A DNA stretch of 64,000 bases, taken from Paenibacillus tarimensis. GTDB taxonomy: Bacteria > Bacillota > Bacilli > Paenibacillales > Paenibacillaceae. Made by a program: the position numbers and the translations under genes. The notes beneath the pieces were generated by a model. That model did no database searches. It had not been told where the DNA came from and saw nothing but the letters and a program-made list of their open reading frames with translations. Location of the stretch: the NCBI RefSeq assembly GCF_021532315.1, contig NZ_JAKGAO010000012.1, positions 293,818-357,817 of the forward strand, written 5' to 3'. Below are positions 62,645 through 64,000 of the stretch, piece after piece (the first letter of the stretch is position 1; each line of letters starts with the position of its first letter).

Positions 62645-63910
62645 ATGCTCATGCTCATGAGGACGTCGACGATCTCACCTTCAACCGTGGAATCGGCGGT
62701 GGTGCATCAGACCGATTGGGAGGCTATACGAAGGCAGTTTCGCTTATCACCGGATTATATTCATCTGGCTTCTTCACAATTTATTGCCTCTCATCCGGAA
62801 CCCGTACGACTTGCCATTGAAGCATACCGCAACGAGATTGATTTGAACCCCGTTCAATATACGTTGGCTAATGAGAATAAAAGAGCACAGCGAGTCCGAG
62901 ATGCAGCTGCAGATTATTTAGGTATTCTTAACCCCGACCAGATCGCATTAACAGACAGCACAACAATGGGCTTAGGCCTCTTATACATGGGACTCACCCT
63001 GACGAAGGATCAGGAAATTGTTGCTCCAGAGGATGACTACTATTCTCATCTGGAAGCAATTCGTATGTGCGCACGCCGTACTGGTGCAAGCTACCGTCAT
63101 TTCAAGCTGTACAATGATCTAAATACGGTTACTGTTGAGAGTCTTGTCACTACAGTAATTGAAACTATCACGGATAAGACCAGAGTAGTCGGGTTAAGCT
63201 GGGTTCATTCCAATACTGGTATCAAGCTGCCTATTCGCCGGATTGGGGAAGAAATTGCGGAGCTGAACAAAAACCGGGATGAGAAGACAAAGGTTATTTT
63301 CATAGTTGACGGGGTCCATGGATTCGGCGTTGAGACAGAGACCTTTGATGAGCTAAACTGTGATTTCCTGGTAACAGGTACTCATAAGTGGTTATATGGA
63401 CCAAGGGGAACAGGCATCATTGCTGGACGCGATGACTCTTGGCAGCTTATTGATCCTGTCATTCCAACCTTTACGGAAGTAATGGATGATGTAATTCAGC
63501 ATAAGCATCGGCCTGAACGAATGGACGGCAAACAGATGACTCCCGGCGGCTTCCACTCGCTAGAGCACAGATGGGCTCTAACGGATGCCTTCAAATTTGT
63601 AAAATCGATTGGCAAAGAACAAATAAAAGAACGTATCCATTCGCTGAACCGTTACTGCAAAGAACGCCTGCATCGTATGGATCATGTTACTCTTCACACC
63701 CCCATAAGTGAGCTCTTGTCAGCCGGAATTATTGCATTCGAGGTTGACGGGTATTCAACCAAACAAACAGTAGCTCACCTGTTAAGCCATCGCATCGTCT
63801 GTACTGCTGCGCCATACTTTCTCAGCTACGCCAGGTTTACGCCGGGTATCTATAATACGTTTGAAGAAATCGATGAAGCACTTCGCGTAATAGCAGATAT
63901 GAAAGAATAA
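62645..63910 (+). CDS. PLP-dependent class V aminotransferase-fold enzyme
   Basis: A 421-residue PLP enzyme of the class V (isopenicillin-N-epimerase/cysteine-desulfurase-like) group. The PLP-binding lysine is in TGTHKWLYGPRGTG, with the Asp and His of FIVDGVHGFG and the Ser/Thr of ALTDSTTMGLGLLYMGL for cofactor contacts. PDYIHLASSQFIASHPEPVRLAIEAYR at the N-terminus is seen in epimerase-like members; substrate unknown. ATG at 62645 has AAAGGAAG close by; ATGs at 62651 and 62657 are also possible. No linked pathway gene. Confidence 0.8.
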   Translation: MLMLMRTSTISPSTVESAVVHQTDWEAIRRQFRLSPDYIHLASSQFIASHPEPVRLAIEAYRNEIDLNPVQYTLANENKRAQRVRDAAADYLGILNPDQIALTDSTTMGLGLLYMGLTLTKDQEIVAPEDDYYSHLEAIRMCARRTGASYRHFKLYNDLNTVTVESLVTTVIETITDKTRVVGLSWVHSNTGIKLPIRRIGEEIAELNKNRDEKTKVIFIVDGVHGFGVETETFDELNCDFLVTGTHKWLYGPRGTGIIAGRDDSWQLIDPVIPTFTEVMDDVIQHKHRPERMDGKQMTPGGFHSLEHRWALTDAFKFVKSIGKEQIKERIHSLNRYCKERLHRMDHVTLHTPISELLSAGIIAFEVDGYSTKQTVAHLLSHRIVCTAAPYFLSYARFTPGIYNTFEEIDEALRVIADMKE

Positions 63911-63911
63911 A

Positions 63912-63947
63912 AAGAGCGTCTGTCCGAGTTACCGGACAGACGCTCTT
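63912..63947 (+). terminator. Rho-independent terminator
   Basis: AAGAGCGTCTGTCCG (63912-63926) pairs with CGGACAGACGCTCTT (63933-63947): 15 perfect pairs, 6-base loop. Directly after the aminotransferase stop; the T-run after the stem is weak (ACGTAT). Confidence 0.8.
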
Positions 63948-63950
63948 ACG

Positions 63951-64000
63951 TATAGATTACACCCTGAAAACCGGATGCGAATGAAGTGTTAGAACTTAGC
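63951..64000 (+). other. Possible rRNA-operon leader or 16S-23S spacer fragment
   Basis: The last 40 bases include CACCCTGAAAACCGGATGCG, which recalls the CCTTGAAAACTGGAT-type stretch in the rrn leader or 16S-23S spacer of Bacilli. The window stops before any rRNA gene, so this rests on memory of the motif only. Confidence 0.3.

Overview
The window reads as a stretch of chromosome from a low-to-moderate GC Gram-positive of the Paenibacillus type. Reasons: strong AGGAGG-type ribosome sites, frequent TTG/GTG starts, CcpA-type cre boxes, a GlpP antitermination system, Bacillus-style rhaEW/RhaR/LutABC genes, and many AraC regulators sitting beside glycoside hydrolases. No phage, insertion sequence, CRISPR array or tRNA was seen. 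The organism assignment is inference from gene content, not from a marker gene.

Layout. 1-1950: end of a YesM/YesN-type two-component system with a perfect cre box. 2000-14460: plant-polysaccharide genes: GH42 beta-galactosidase with a divergent AraC regulator, a multidomain GH3 enzyme, GH31 alpha-xylosidase with a divergent AraC regulator, and an Axe2-type acetylxylan esterase; two unknown membrane-associated proteins and a DUF421 protein lie between. 14660-18800: secreted lipase, an orphan HisA of the eukaryotic type, a Nudix protein, an orotate phosphoribosyltransferase-like protein and a lipoprotein. 18850-22300: LacI regulator plus GH36 alpha-galactosidase. 22390-26160: transaldolase and transketolase with a divergent LysR regulator. 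26270-34490: esterase, HAD phosphatase and a five-gene operon that spells out a complete oxidative route from L-galactose to 2-keto-3-deoxygluconate, with a divergent AraC regulator. 35460-39260: MATE-like exporter, beta-lactamase-fold protein and an unknown membrane protein. 39580-45920: an exopolysaccharide locus like B. subtilis ydaJKLM (degenerate GGDEF protein, GT2 synthase, two GH8 paralogues, DUF2334 protein). 46000-51040: methyltransferase and glpP-glpK-glpD. 51180-52190: lipoate ligase. 52370-61490: an eight-gene rha-lut operon. 61530-64000: unknown gene pair, a class V aminotransferase-like protein, and a final stretch that may be rRNA-operon leader or spacer.

How it fits together. 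Most of the window imports-and-degrades type sugar metabolism: xylan/xyloglucan oligomers (GH3, GH31, Axe2, GH42, GH36), L-galactose, L-rhamnose and glycerol, feeding the pentose phosphate pathway and lactate oxidation. Most glycoside hydrolases here lack signal peptides, so they should act on imported oligosaccharides. cre-like boxes upstream of several units suggest shared carbon catabolite control.

Most interesting points: the full L-galactose operon in a Firmicute, with a dehydrogenase very like the plant enzyme; the Anabaena sensory rhodopsin transducer homologue inside the rhamnose operon; fusion of rhamnose breakdown to lutABC; the rearranged yda-like exopolysaccharide locus; and the lone eukaryotic-type HisA. 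All functional statements are from reading the sequence and recalled family knowledge; no database search was run.
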